Source: JAKVAV01 sp047632755 (GTDB lineage Bacteria; Bacteroidota; Bacteroidia; Flavobacteriales_D; Cryomorphaceae). From it: a stretch of 64,000 nt of DNA. The notes under the pieces were generated by a model. It had not been told where the DNA came from. It saw only the letters and a program-made list of their open reading frames with translations, and did no database searches. Positions 34,968-44,314 of the stretch are shown piece after piece. The stretch covers positions 171,796 through 235,795 of the forward strand of contig JBLIDT010000002.1 in assembly GCA_047632755.1 (NCBI GenBank), read 5' to 3'. Every line of letters starts with the position of its first letter. The first letter of the stretch is position 1. The position numbers were made by a program, and so were the translations under genes.

Positions 34968-36503
34968 CTAATCCTCTGCTGAAGCGGCAGAAAAGAGACC
35001 AACAAAGAACGCGAAGAAAGTGACTCCTGCTTGAGTTTCCAGGGTGTCTTCAGACAAGAACGACACAAGAGCTACGATAGTAAAGAAAAGGTATAGACCA
35101 TTATTTTTCCATTTATAAATCAGAAACCCTAAAAAGGCAAGAAAATACATAAGTCCAAATACGCCGAAAGTGACCAAAAAGGTGATGTACTGATTGTGAG
35201 CTCGATGGCGAAATTTCGGCTCTATGAAAATGGGGTAATCGACATAGGCATCTTTGAATGACTGCTTCACATCTCCTGTACCTACTCCTGCAAAAAAGTT
35301 TTCGCGTGCTAAGGTGGATCCTATCTGCCAATACACAAAGCGCTGGTAGAACGAAGATCCTTGCATGGTTCCCTTAGTTAAATACAAGTGAGTTCCATGT
35401 AAAAATGTGTGCACCCTCAATTCCATCCCTGATTTCTCGGCATACGCCACTGCTGGAAATCCAGCTTCAATATTGGATATATCTCTATCGGAAAGACTCG
35501 CGACACCGAGTCTATCTTTTGCCAATCCTTTAGACGTAAGGTAGCGTATCAGCCTATCCAAAAGGGCATTACTTTTTGCAGGGTCATAGTCTATTCTAAC
35601 TGAGCTCCGCTCGTTCCAAGCCCCCACCAATTCGAGTTTAGCAATATTGGCATAGAGGTAATTCCCATTCTCAATCTGCAGCGTATCATAATGGTAATAT
35701 GCAGTGCCATCAAGGGTCTGTTTCATTAACGGAAGGGCATCTTCAGACAGCTCAAAATAGCTTGAGTAATAGCTCTTCCCCGCCAAAAATAAAACAACGG
35801 GCACTACAATGAGACTTGCCAAAACAGCAATTCTGACATTGATTCCTGACCGGATAAAAACCTGCCTTATCAAAAGAATTCCCAGCCCTCCGAAAAGAAC
35901 GGCTAGAGCAGTGAAAGTCTGAAGAAAGTAGAGGAAAATACAGGCATTCAAAACCGAAATGACCGACAAAACCTTCCATTTGGTTTCCGCTTCACGAAAA
36001 AATGCGAGGCACCCTCCTATGAAAACGATAATCATCAAACTGAGTCTGATGTGCGATATATCTGGAGTCATGCTTCTGGGGTCCATCTTAACCATTGGAT
36101 CGGAGAAATAGAGGTAATATCCCACAAGGGTTGCTGCGAATATTCCAACGCCCAAAGCGATGAAAATTTTCTTTAGATCGTCTCTTGACAATTTAATGGT
36201 TCCCAATGCCAAAGCCAGCACAACTAAGGGAAGCTTTATCCGCAGGTCCTTAACTGCGTACGTCCAATCAGAAGTATTGAATAGCCAGACAACATGAAGA
36301 AGAAAAAGTACGGCCATCCACGTAGCGGGATTATTGAGCGTCAATCGGCTTATCCCTTTTTTGACTCCAGGATCTATAAACCAAAAAATGAGCAGTAGGA
36401 TGATTCCTATGCTCATTAAGAGATTCAAATTCGGCATGCCAATCGCCAAGAGGCAAATGACGTAAAGCCTATAGTTGTGAAGCTTGCCAGATTCTATTGC
36501 CAA
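34968..36503 (-). CDS. O-antigen ligase/polymerase-like membrane protein
   Basis: A 511-residue polytopic membrane protein with about eleven hydrophobic segments and one long periplasmic loop (about 240-390), the Wzy_C/WaaL layout. Loop residues near ENFFAGVGTGDVKQSF and FRHRAHNQYITF (conserved Arg/His) match the Wzy_C pattern. It would join or ligate lipid-linked glycan at the periplasmic face; the exact product is not known. The start is a TTG one base after the S41 protease stop; the first in-frame ATG is 22 codons later and would cut into the first helix. Confidence 0.8.
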   Translation of the reverse strand: MAIESGKLHNYRLYVICLLAIGMPNLNLLMSIGIILLLIFWFIDPGVKKGISRLTLNNPATWMAVLFLLHVVWLFNTSDWTYAVKDLRIKLPLVVLALALGTIKLSRDDLKKIFIALGVGIFAATLVGYYLYFSDPMVKMDPRSMTPDISHIRLSLMIIVFIGGCLAFFREAETKWKVLSVISVLNACIFLYFLQTFTALAVLFGGLGILLIRQVFIRSGINVRIAVLASLIVVPVVLFLAGKSYYSSYFELSEDALPLMKQTLDGTAYYHYDTLQIENGNYLYANIAKLELVGAWNERSSVRIDYDPAKSNALLDRLIRYLTSKGLAKDRLGVASLSDRDISNIEAGFPAVAYAEKSGMELRVHTFLHGTHLYLTKGTMQGSSFYQRFVYWQIGSTLARENFFAGVGTGDVKQSFKDAYVDYPIFIEPKFRHRAHNQYITFLVTFGVFGLMYFLAFLGFLIYKWKNNGLYLFFTIVALVSFLSEDTLETQAGVTFFAFFVGLFSAASAED

Positions 36504-36504
36504 T

Positions 36505-38160
36505 TTATTGAGGCTTTAATATTTGGCTATATTTCTCGGTATTTGCAAGAATTGTCAAAGCGGAGTCGATCGCTGGATCTTCTGCCAAACTGTTTTCGAT
36601 TCGGCCTTTTTGGTAGTAATATCGAGATACAATCTCATTCTCAAGAATTGTTTCAATGTCCTCTCTAAATATTTCCAAGTCATTGTTCTTCTTAGAACTA
36701 ATGGCTACTTCCATTTGCTTAAAAGCCTCTTCGGTGATCTCGTAATACTTTTCATCCTTAGCTACGGTAACCAGTTTTTCAAATTCCTTCTCGGTATCGG
36801 TAGTATAGGAGTAGTTCTTGCCATCTAAGTATTTCACGAATTTACTGTAGTCTTCATCGCTCAACTTGAAGCGAGCTGCATCGGCGATGGTATCTCTATC
36901 ATTCGCGTAATCGCTGGCATATTTGAAAAAAAGATTCTCTGTAAGCAAGCTTATAACAACATGGGGAATTTCTCTATTTTCAACTTTAACATCTGGCTCT
37001 ATTCCTCTGCCATCCATCACGGCCCTGCCACTTTTAGTAGCAAACTTTTTCAAAAGAGAATCGGGAACCTCCTCCACATCTCCGCCTTCTGTCTTGTTGG
37101 AGTAATCCAATTTTTGAATGCAGCGACCACTCGGGATGTAGTACTTGGCTACAGTCAGTTTCAACTTACTGTTGTATTGTAGATCTTTTGTTTGCTGAAC
37201 AAGCCCTTTGCCGAAGGTGGTATTTCCAATCACGACACCACGATCGAGATCTTGAATGCTTCCCGATACAATTTCAGAGGCAGATGCACTTCCTTGATCT
37301 ACAAGAATGACCAAAGGCATTTCTAAATCCAGCGGCTCGTTAATAGCAATGTGGGTTCTATCCCATTCAGAAATCTTTCCTTTCGTGCGAACTACCTCTT
37401 GTCCTTTTGGCACAAAAAAGTTCACGATGTTAATGGCTTCTCGCAAAAGTCCGCCGCCATTTCCGCGCAAGTCGAAAATCAGCTTTTCCATGCCGCGATC
37501 ATCCCTTAGCTCAACGAATGCCTCACGCACTTCTTTACTCGCAGTTTGTGTAAAACTGTTGAGGCTTATGTAGCCGACTTTGTCATCGAGCATCCCGTAA
37601 TAAGGCACGTCGGGTATCTTGATTTCTTCTCTGGTGATCGCCACATCGCTCACCGTGCCAAATCTCTCATAGGTTACTTTGAGATCGGTACCCGATTGAC
37701 CTTTCAGCAATGAGCTAATCTCGTCTTGATCTTTATCTGAAATGGTGATTCCGTCGATCTTAATGATCTTGTCACCCGCCCTCAATCCAGATTTCTGCGC
37801 GGGAGAATCCTCGTATGGTTCGGAGATGTACACGTCGCCATCTACCGACCGAATCAAACTCCCTATACCTCCATATTGACCCGTAGTCATAAAACGGTAA
37901 TCCTCAATATTGCTTTCGGTAATGTAGTTGGTATAAGGGTCGAGAGATAGAAGCATAGCGTCAATACCCGTTTTCATCAAATCGCCTGGTTGGGTTTCAT
38001 CGACGTAATAGATATTCAATTCTTTGTAGAGGGTCGCGAATATTTCCAGATTCTTAGAAACTTCAAAGAAATTGTCTCCAGGAGCTACTGCGCGTATCCC
38101 TAAAAATCCAACGACCAAAATGGCTGCAACTACAAATATTCTCTTTGCCTTAATCTTCAT
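36505..38160 (-). CDS. Carboxyl-terminal processing protease (S41), first copy
   Basis: A 551-residue S41 peptidase with an N-terminal signal anchor (IFVVAAILVVGFLGIRAV). A PDZ domain spans about 85-165 (YGGIGSLIRS, AGDKIIKIDGITISDKD). The catalytic part contains LRGNGGGLL, the nucleophile Ser in DQGSASASEIVSG, and the general-base Lys in TTFGKGLVQQ. It cleaves C-terminal tails of envelope proteins by family. It sits between rnpA and the O-antigen-ligase-like gene on the same strand. A paralogue is at 57057. Confidence 0.92.
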   Translation of the reverse strand: MKIKAKRIFVVAAILVVGFLGIRAVAPGDNFFEVSKNLEIFATLYKELNIYYVDETQPGDLMKTGIDAMLLSLDPYTNYITESNIEDYRFMTTGQYGGIGSLIRSVDGDVYISEPYEDSPAQKSGLRAGDKIIKIDGITISDKDQDEISSLLKGQSGTDLKVTYERFGTVSDVAITREEIKIPDVPYYGMLDDKVGYISLNSFTQTASKEVREAFVELRDDRGMEKLIFDLRGNGGGLLREAINIVNFFVPKGQEVVRTKGKISEWDRTHIAINEPLDLEMPLVILVDQGSASASEIVSGSIQDLDRGVVIGNTTFGKGLVQQTKDLQYNSKLKLTVAKYYIPSGRCIQKLDYSNKTEGGDVEEVPDSLLKKFATKSGRAVMDGRGIEPDVKVENREIPHVVISLLTENLFFKYASDYANDRDTIADAARFKLSDEDYSKFVKYLDGKNYSYTTDTEKEFEKLVTVAKDEKYYEITEEAFKQMEVAISSKKNNDLEIFREDIETILENEIVSRYYYQKGRIENSLAEDPAIDSALTILANTEKYSQILKPQ

Positions 38161-38232
38161 ATAACAGTGAATTGAGGACTAAAATTAAAACAGAAATCTA
38201 TCTGATTTCTTTGAATTGGCTTCAATTGGCAA

Positions 38233-38619
38233 TTAAATCTTGTTAATCACTTTCGGTATTTCATTCGCCATTCGAATAAAAGACGAATGGAGTTGCGAAT
38301 AGTTCGACCTTGGTTGCCCGCTATAAATAACGGCAATCAAGAGTCTTTTATTTGATTTGACAGCTTCATTTTCGATACCTTTTTTATTGAGCCGAATGAC
38401 CTCACGCAACTGCCTCTTCAGTCGATTGCGATCCACGGCATTTTTCACCCGTCTTTTTGGGACCACAACTAGAAACTTTAAATGTGGCCACTCTTGAGAA
38501 TCCTGCCATAAAAGCTTAAAACCCACTGATCCTGATCTAAGATTTCTACCCTGTTCAAAAAGAGCATCGATCTCATACTTGGAGCAAATTTTTTCAGCTT
38601 TTGGAAATTTAAAACTCAT
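38233..38619 (-). CDS. rnpA: Ribonuclease P protein component
   Basis: A 128-residue RNase P protein, the cofactor of RnpB RNA in tRNA 5'-end processing. The signature is present: FPKAEKICSKYEIDALFEQG at the start and the RNR-type motif in KRRVKNAVDRNRLKRQLREV (basic face for pre-tRNA leader binding). rpmH is not adjacent here, unlike many bacteria. It starts with ATG at 38619, after a bidirectional terminator. Confidence 0.92.
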   Translation of the reverse strand: MSFKFPKAEKICSKYEIDALFEQGRNLRSGSVGFKLLWQDSQEWPHLKFLVVVPKRRVKNAVDRNRLKRQLREVIRLNKKGIENEAVKSNKRLLIAVIYSGQPRSNYSQLHSSFIRMANEIPKVINKI

Positions 38620-38630
38620 AAGTGGTCAAT

Positions 38631-38667
38631 AATGAAAAAGGCAACCCAAAAGGTCGCCTTTTTCATT
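38631..38667. terminator. Bidirectional intrinsic terminator downstream of hemD-like gene
   Basis: AATGAAAAAGGC and GCCTTTTTCATT form a perfect 12-bp stem around a 13-base loop. A and T runs at both sides let it function in either direction; on the minus strand it ends the 38687-39433 gene before rnpA. Confidence 0.85.
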
Positions 38668-38686
38668 GATCTATATTCCTTAAGAG

Positions 38687-39433
38687 TTATTTCAATTTCT
38701 TAACGTAATGCTCAATAGCCATTGACATAGACGGAAATCCAGGGGCTGGCGCATGCACATTTATTGTCAAGCCAGCATCTTTTACTGCCTCAGCAGTTGT
38801 CGTTCCAAAAGCAGCTATTCGGGTAGCATTCTGCTTGAAATCAGGGAAGTTTTTGAGCAAAGACTCAATTCCCGATGGGCTGAAAAACACAAGCATGTCA
38901 TAATTTACATCTGCCAAATCTGACAAATCGCTGCAAACCGTTCTGTAAAAAACTGACTTGCTATACTTGATATTGAATTTGTCCAATAGGTCGGTAATGC
39001 TACGCTTGTGGATGTCAGAGCAAGGAAGCAGGAACGTCTCATTCTTGTGCTTCTTGATTACTTCCATCAAGTCTTCGAATTTCTGTTTCCCGTGGAAAAT
39101 CTTTCTCTTGCGGTACACTACATACTTCTGTAGGTAGAATGCAGTCGATTCTGACAAGCAAAAGTATTTCAATGAATCAGGCACGATCACCCGCGTTTCT
39201 TCGCACATTCTGAAGAAGTGGTCAACCGCATTTCGGCTGGTCAAGATGATCGCCGAATGTTCCATTATATTCACCCTTTGCTGACGAAACTCCTTTGCAG
39301 GAACGCCTTCAACGTGAATGAATGGCCTAAAATCAATTTGAATCTTGTACTTATCAGCCAGTTCGAAATAAGGCGATTTATCAGAGGCTGGTTTTGGTTG
39401 GGAAATCAGAATTGATTTGACTTTGTCCGTCAT
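38687..39433 (-). CDS. hemD: Uroporphyrinogen-III synthase-family protein, first paralogue
   Basis: A 248-residue HemD-type protein with the two-lobe architecture (about 5-45 plus 180-245, and 46-175). Conserved points are IILTSRNAVDHFF and the C-terminal FFSPSGIESLLKNF, DAGLTINVHAPAPGFPSMSMAI. HemD cyclises hydroxymethylbilane. It lies 30 bases after the DUF4271 gene and away from hemC. A second HemD-like gene is at 41380. Which one is the true synthase cannot be told by eye. Confidence 0.75.
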   Translation of the reverse strand: MTDKVKSILISQPKPASDKSPYFELADKYKIQIDFRPFIHVEGVPAKEFRQQRVNIMEHSAIILTSRNAVDHFFRMCEETRVIVPDSLKYFCLSESTAFYLQKYVVYRKRKIFHGKQKFEDLMEVIKKHKNETFLLPCSDIHKRSITDLLDKFNIKYSKSVFYRTVCSDLSDLADVNYDMLVFFSPSGIESLLKNFPDFKQNATRIAAFGTTTAEAVKDAGLTINVHAPAPGFPSMSMAIEHYVKKLK

Positions 39434-39463
39434 ATACAGTTCAGTTTTAAGCTCGTTTCGTGC

Positions 39464-40141
39464 CTATGCAAAGCTCTTATTGAAGAGGCTCAGAAACAGT
39501 ACAAAAGGCAAAATTTCGAGGGTGCAAAGATACAAAATTATATAGATTCGAGAAACGTTGTAAGAAAAGCTCATTGCCAAGCCCTGGACAGCTCTAAACA
39601 CAAAAGAAACCCCAAATAGAAGAGCGGCCAATGGGAAAACCCATTCAAGCTTTCCAACATTGACGGAAACTGATATTAGAGCTAATGGTAAATAGATAAT
39701 CCCCAAAATTTTGCTGACCGAGAATACTTCGAATCGATATTCCCTGAGTAATCCCTTGTCTTGATAAACCCACCTCAAAACACCCATAAAAAGAAATTTA
39801 AGGAGATAGAGTAGCAGCAGTCCAAAGAAGACGATGAGGTAGAGTGAGATCCCAATGCTCTCCTCGTCTACCACCCCATAAAAGTTAAAAGCGGCGTAGA
39901 CAATTAGCGATGCCATAACCACAAAATGAGCGAAAAGCACCAAGGAAGCTCGGTGAGAAAAAAGGAGTTCCTCGCGCATGACTTGCCTCAATATCTGAAG
40001 GCGAGCGGCTGTCTTGAATAAAAGACCAAAACGCTTTGAATACACCATACGAATATAGGCCAAGGCTCCTAAAGAAATGAGGAAGACTCCTGCCATCCAA
40101 GGTTCGAAGAGGATCGGATTTTCACGTAAAATTGGCTCCAT
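39464..40141 (-). CDS. DUF4271 family membrane protein
   Basis: A 225-residue protein with about seven hydrophobic segments, starting from the ATG at 40141 (a longer reading from TTG at 40174 would enter the divergent gene's promoter). It matches the DUF4271 layout seen only in Bacteroidota and commonly next to a hemD-like gene, as here. No catalytic motif is recognisable; a role linked to heme or the membrane is only suggested by the neighbourhood. Confidence 0.75.
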   Translation of the reverse strand: MEPILRENPILFEPWMAGVFLISLGALAYIRMVYSKRFGLLFKTAARLQILRQVMREELLFSHRASLVLFAHFVVMASLIVYAAFNFYGVVDEESIGISLYLIVFFGLLLLYLLKFLFMGVLRWVYQDKGLLREYRFEVFSVSKILGIIYLPLALISVSVNVGKLEWVFPLAALLFGVSFVFRAVQGLAMSFSYNVSRIYIILYLCTLEILPFVLFLSLFNKSFA

Positions 40142-40180
40142 TCGTACTGCAAAACTCGCGATTTCTGCCGACAATATGCT

Positions 40181-40188
40181 TAACTTTG
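40181..40188 (+). promoter_or_regulatory. Candidate -7 promoter element for glutaryl-CoA dehydrogenase
   Basis: TAACTTTG is an exact TAnnTTTG match 20 bases before the ATG at 40209, within the short region shared with the divergent DUF4271 gene. A -33 element is not obvious. Confidence 0.5.
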
Positions 40189-40208
40189 CGCTCGTAAAAC
40201 AAAAGTAT

Positions 40209-41387
40209 ATGCGTACCGATCAATATCAAGGACACGATTATTACGAGATGGATGAAATGCTCACCGATGAGCACAAACTCATTCGTGAAACAGCGAGAGC
40301 TTGGGTGAAGAAGGAAGTGTCTCCAATCATAGAAGAGTATTACGAACGATCAGAGTTTCCAAAACAACTCATTCCAGGTTTGGCTGAAATTGGAGCTTTT
40401 GGCCCTTACATCCCCGAGGAATACGGCGGAGCAGGAATGGATCAAATCTCTTACGGATTGATTATGCAAGAACTGGAGCGTGGCGATAGTGGCCTTCGTT
40501 CCACGGCATCCGTGCAGAGTTCATTGGTGATGTTTCCGATCTTTAAATACGGAACCGAAGAGCAACGAAAGAAGTTCCTCCCAAAATTGGCCTCAGGAGA
40601 ATTCATAGGTAGCTTCGGTCTTACCGAGCCCGATCATGGTTCAAACCCAAGCGGAATGCTTACCAACTTCAAAGACGCGGGAGACCATTACGTCTTGAAT
40701 GGAGCGAAACTTTGGATCTCCAATTCACCGTTTTGCAACATTGCGGTGGTGTGGGCCAAGAGCGAGGAAGGACGAATCCATGGACTGATCGTAGAGAGAG
40801 GAATGGAAGGTTTTACCACTCCCGAAACTCACGGAAAGTGGAGCCTTCGCGCTAGTGCTACTGGTGAGTTGGTTTTCGATAATGTAAAAGTTCCCAAAGA
40901 GAATTTGCTTCCAGGACGCTCAGGACTGGGTGCGCCACTTAGCTGCCTAGACAGTGCTCGTTACGGAATCGCTTGGGGTGCCATCGGTGCTGCACTCGAT
41001 TGCTACGACTCTGCCCTTCGTTACAGCAAGGAGCGCAAGCAGTTCGGAAGACCGATCGCAGGTTTCCAACTTCAGCAAAAGAAATTAGCAGAGATGATCA
41101 CCGAGATCACAAAAGCGCAGTTGCTCACCTTGCGTCTCGGCCAGCTCAAAAATGAGGATAGAGCCACTAGCGCTCAAATCTCCATGGCGAAACGGAACAA
41201 TGTAGAAATGGCTATGAAAGTAGCTCGTGACGCACGTCAAATGCACGGTGGAATGGGAATCACAAACGAGTACCCAATCATGCGCCACATGATGAACTTG
41301 GAGTCGGTAGTGACTTACGAGGGAACCCACGACATTCACTTATTGATTACGGGGCTGGATATTACAGGCGAGAACGCTTTTACTTAA
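40209..41387 (+). CDS. gcdH: Acyl-CoA dehydrogenase, glutaryl-CoA dehydrogenase-like
   Basis: A 392-residue flavoprotein. I start at ATG 40209, which gives the usual length; the upstream open frame runs into promoter DNA. The subgroup signs are TASVQSSLVMFPIFKYGTEE and the catalytic glutamate at residue 371 in TYEGTHDIHLLITGLDITG, which matches glutaryl-CoA dehydrogenase rather than a general short-chain enzyme. Reaction: oxidative decarboxylation of glutaryl-CoA to crotonyl-CoA in lysine/tryptophan breakdown, passing electrons to ETF. Its last 8 bases overlap the convergent hemD-like gene. Confidence 0.88.
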   Translation: MRTDQYQGHDYYEMDEMLTDEHKLIRETARAWVKKEVSPIIEEYYERSEFPKQLIPGLAEIGAFGPYIPEEYGGAGMDQISYGLIMQELERGDSGLRSTASVQSSLVMFPIFKYGTEEQRKKFLPKLASGEFIGSFGLTEPDHGSNPSGMLTNFKDAGDHYVLNGAKLWISNSPFCNIAVVWAKSEEGRIHGLIVERGMEGFTTPETHGKWSLRASATGELVFDNVKVPKENLLPGRSGLGAPLSCLDSARYGIAWGAIGAALDCYDSALRYSKERKQFGRPIAGFQLQQKKLAEMITEITKAQLLTLRLGQLKNEDRATSAQISMAKRNNVEMAMKVARDARQMHGGMGITNEYPIMRHMMNLESVVTYEGTHDIHLLITGLDITGENAFT

Positions 41388-42036
41388 TATCCTCCTCGAT
41401 CACCAGAGCAGCGGATTTTTCCCCTGGCTCAGGCGCCATTAAAATTTGATTTTTCGAATTAATCTCGACAAAGGCTTTTGTGCTTTCGCCAAAAACGACC
41501 ACAATAGCTTCTCGGGGTAAAAGGTGCTTAGCCAAATATGCCTCTGCATTCGAAGGTGAGGTAAAGATGTAGTAGTCCGCTTCAATAAGCGGAATGGAAT
41601 CAATTAGGTCTGATCGGTAAAAAGGCCAGTCGATAATCTGCTCGGAATTTAAAGCTTCGCGCAGGCGTTCAAAACTCTTCTCTCCTCTTGCCTGAACTAC
41701 GCGTTCTTTGGTAGTTAAGATTTGTCCAAACTCAGCTACCACTTCCGAAGGATTGGCCGATGAGCCAACGAATTCAGGTTTCATATCGTACTCATGCATA
41801 GCTTGGCCAGTTCCCTCTCCTAAGGCTGCCAAACGGTGAAATGAACGTTCGAAATTTTTGGCGTAAAGCCTGACCGCACTTGGGCTGTAAAAAAAGATCC
41901 AATCCGCTTCGGGTGGGCTTTCCGATGTGGTAATACTTTTTTGAATGCAGGAAAAACAAGTGAGTTCCCAACCTGATTTTTGGGCGTGGTTGACTAATGC
42001 TTCGCTTGGATTGTCTCGACTAAGAAATACCTTCAA
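41380..42036 (-). CDS. hemD: Uroporphyrinogen-III synthase-family protein, second paralogue
   Basis: A 218-residue HemD-like protein with WIFFYSPSAVRLYAKNF in the first part and ADYYIFTSPSNAEAYLAKHL in the second, the two hinge-linked lobes. It uses a TTG start that lies inside the hemC 3' end (17-bp overlap). The order hemA-hemC-hemD matches the enzyme order toward uroporphyrinogen III, so this is the better candidate for the true synthase than the 38687 gene. It converges on gcdH with 8 bases of overlap. Confidence 0.82.
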   Translation of the reverse strand: MKVFLSRDNPSEALVNHAQKSGWELTCFSCIQKSITTSESPPEADWIFFYSPSAVRLYAKNFERSFHRLAALGEGTGQAMHEYDMKPEFVGSSANPSEVVAEFGQILTTKERVVQARGEKSFERLREALNSEQIIDWPFYRSDLIDSIPLIEADYYIFTSPSNAEAYLAKHLLPREAIVVVFGESTKAFVEINSKNQILMAPEPGEKSAALVIEEDIK

Positions 42037-42940
42037 GGGCTTTGGACTTTAGCTGAGCTACGGCTTCCTGGGCCAGCTTTTCGGGATCAGTCCCAGTCAC
42101 GGTAACCTCGACGGGAGAATGCTTTACCGTTTCTGCCATCACCGCTCTCAATTCAAAAGTACCATTGGCCGCCGGAACACAGTACGCTCCCAAAGGCATC
42201 TGGCATCCGCCTTCAAAGAGATTGAGTACTCGTCTCTCAATGGAAGTGGTGGTGGCAATATCTTCTCGATTGATTTTGACCATAACTTCATTCATCCGCA
42301 CATCGTCCTCACGAATCTGCATTGCCAATGCACCTTGAGCAGGTGCAGGGATAAATTCTTTTGGATCGAAAACGTGTACGTGCAAATCACTCACATCGTG
42401 CTCCAATCTGTCCAGTCCGGCTTTCGCCAAAACGATGGCGTCAAACATGCCGTCGCGTAGTTTATTGACACGGGTCGGTACGTTTCCACGAATGTCGTCA
42501 ATGCGCACGTCTGGGCGGTGCTTCATCAGCTGCACCTTCCGTCTGGCGCTAGAAGTTCCTACCAATGCGTTTTCTTTCAAATCCCATTTTTGAGAAGTAT
42601 CCACATTCTCTTTGCGAATGAGCAGGACATCTCGCGGATTTGCTCGGTCAGTCACGGCAGCAATAGTAAGCCCTTCGGGGAAATTCGTTTCCAAGTCTTT
42701 AAAGGAGTGCACGGCCAGGTCGATGGTATTTTCCAAAAGCTCTTTTTCGAGTTCTTTTGTGAAAAAACCCTTGCCTTCCATCTTGTCAAAACTCAAGTGC
42801 TGAATGATATCGCCCTGTGTTTTGATGATTTTTATTTCCACCTCGTGCCCGAGGTCTTCCAGCTTCGACTTTATATGGTAAGCCTGCCAAAGCGCTAAAT
42901 CGCTGCCTCTGGATCCTATCGTAATCTTATTGTTATTCAC
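42020..42940 (-). CDS. hemC: Hydroxymethylbilane synthase (porphobilinogen deaminase)
   Basis: A 306-residue enzyme that polymerises four porphobilinogens to hydroxymethylbilane. Features: GSRGSDLALWQAYHI at the start, HSFKDLETNFPEGLTIAAV, ALVGTSSARRKVQ and the dipyrromethane-cofactor cysteine in LFEGGCQMPLGAYC. Start is GTG at 42940; its G is also the last base of the hemA stop (TAGTG), implying coupled translation. The downstream hemD-like gene overlaps by 17 bp. Confidence 0.95.
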   Translation of the reverse strand: MNNNKITIGSRGSDLALWQAYHIKSKLEDLGHEVEIKIIKTQGDIIQHLSFDKMEGKGFFTKELEKELLENTIDLAVHSFKDLETNFPEGLTIAAVTDRANPRDVLLIRKENVDTSQKWDLKENALVGTSSARRKVQLMKHRPDVRIDDIRGNVPTRVNKLRDGMFDAIVLAKAGLDRLEHDVSDLHVHVFDPKEFIPAPAQGALAMQIREDDVRMNEVMVKINREDIATTTSIERRVLNLFEGGCQMPLGAYCVPAANGTFELRAVMAETVKHSPVEVTVTGTDPEKLAQEAVAQLKSKALEGIS

Positions 42941-44172
42941 TACTTAGAATTCAACATAACCTCGCGAGCCATTTTCATAGGAACGGAGATGTATTTTTTC
43001 TCAAGGTAAGAAATCACCTTGTTGAGTACTTCCTTTGATTGTGGGTCGAGGCTTTCGATTTCCTTGGCATAAACAGTGCTCATTGCGTTTTCTCGGATCT
43101 CTTTCACCTTTCGGGGAATTTCACGCATGGCCAATTCCACCACTCGCTCTTTATGGATTTGCTCAAACTCAGCGATTCCCTCCTCCACAATTTCTTCGCA
43201 TTTCGAAATCTCTTGAGATCGCTCATGCAAGTTTTTCTCTGCGGTAATTCGCAATTCCTCAATATTGATGTGTGTCAAGCGCAGGTCAGTGCGATCAAAA
43301 ACACTCGCTTCAATATCGGCGGGTATCGCCAAATCGATAAGAACTTTACCACTCGTCTCTTCGCCACAAAGGTGGTCGAACAAGTCTCGACTGACTACCG
43401 AATTTCCTGAACCAGTACAAGCAATTAAAACGTCGAAGCCTTCTTGGTAATTCGGAAGTTGATCCAAAGCGTAACCACTTGCTCCAACTTGAGCGGCTAG
43501 TTCTTTGGCTCGCGATTCAGTGCGATTGAATATGGCGATGTTCTTGTATCCATGTTTTGAAAGGAACCTGGCCATGGCCTTGTTCGTCCTTCCCGCTCCT
43601 ACCATCAGCATTCTCGCGTCAGAGGGTACGTTCAAGTCTTTCAATTTATGGAAGGCGATAGACACTACCGAGACCGGCTTTCTAAATATGGCCGTTTCAG
43701 TAAATACTCTCTTTGCCGACATAATGTTCTTCATCATCAAGAGACGGAGAAACTCTCCCGTTAAACCAGTCGCCTCAGCAAACTCGTATGACTTTCTAAC
43801 TTGTGTGATAATCTCACGCTCTCCGATTACCATCGAATCGAGTGAGGAGGTTACTTTATAAAGATGCCTTACAGCGTCTTTTCCAAAATGGATTTCCGCA
43901 TTTGACTTTGCCATCAACGCGTTCTCTTCAGAAAGATTAAAGAGACCCAAAGCGAGAATATCTTCAACAGTTTTAACCTGCTTAGAGACCATAAAAAACT
44001 CAACGCGGTTACAAGTGGAAAGGAACATCAGCTCTTCGAGGCCTAGTTTCTCCTTTAAAGAAGTAAGAACTCTGGCTTGGTTGTCCTCATCAATATGGAA
44101 CTTACCCACCACCTCAAGCGGCAAACGCTTGTGGTTAAAGGCAATAGTATAAAACTGATTCAGCTTCTCCAT
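42940..44172 (-). CDS. hemA: Glutamyl-tRNA reductase
   Basis: A 410-residue HemA, the first step of the C5 pathway to 5-aminolevulinate. The catalytic cysteine lies in LSTCNRVEFF; SLDSMVIGEREIITQVRKS and the NADPH fold motif MLMVGAGRTNKAMARFL follow, and a C-terminal helical dimerisation domain ends the protein. I start at ATG 44172; a TTG five codons upstream falls in a likely promoter motif. A near-consensus -7 element lies about 12 bases before the ATG (minus strand, 44185-44192). It is the first gene of the hemA-hemC-hemD operon. Confidence 0.94.
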   Translation of the reverse strand: MEKLNQFYTIAFNHKRLPLEVVGKFHIDEDNQARVLTSLKEKLGLEELMFLSTCNRVEFFMVSKQVKTVEDILALGLFNLSEENALMAKSNAEIHFGKDAVRHLYKVTSSLDSMVIGEREIITQVRKSYEFAEATGLTGEFLRLLMMKNIMSAKRVFTETAIFRKPVSVVSIAFHKLKDLNVPSDARMLMVGAGRTNKAMARFLSKHGYKNIAIFNRTESRAKELAAQVGASGYALDQLPNYQEGFDVLIACTGSGNSVVSRDLFDHLCGEETSGKVLIDLAIPADIEASVFDRTDLRLTHINIEELRITAEKNLHERSQEISKCEEIVEEGIAEFEQIHKERVVELAMREIPRKVKEIRENAMSTVYAKEIESLDPQSKEVLNKVISYLEKKYISVPMKMAREVMLNSK

Positions 44173-44256
44173 ATTATTCGGATACAAATGTCCTAATGGA
44201 GCACTGTTGTACTGTCATAGAACTGTCAGGAGCGTTTATTTAAAGGGGTTCTAAAT

Positions 44257-44286
44257 AAGAAAGGCCACCTTACGGCAGCCTTTCTT
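44257..44286. terminator. Terminator downstream of nrdA
   Basis: AAGAAAGGC pairs with GCCTTTCTT (9 bp) across a short loop. It sits between the 3' end of nrdA (minus) and the 5' end of hemA (minus), and a T-rich run follows in the minus direction. Confidence 0.7.
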
Positions 44287-44314
44287 TTCCAATCAAATAA
44301 ACAAACAGAAAATA

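Noticed and set aside
40077..40208. Upstream in-frame start for the acyl-CoA dehydrogenase (436 aa).
   Set aside because: The extra 44 residues run through the divergent gene's start and the candidate promoter; family length is 392.
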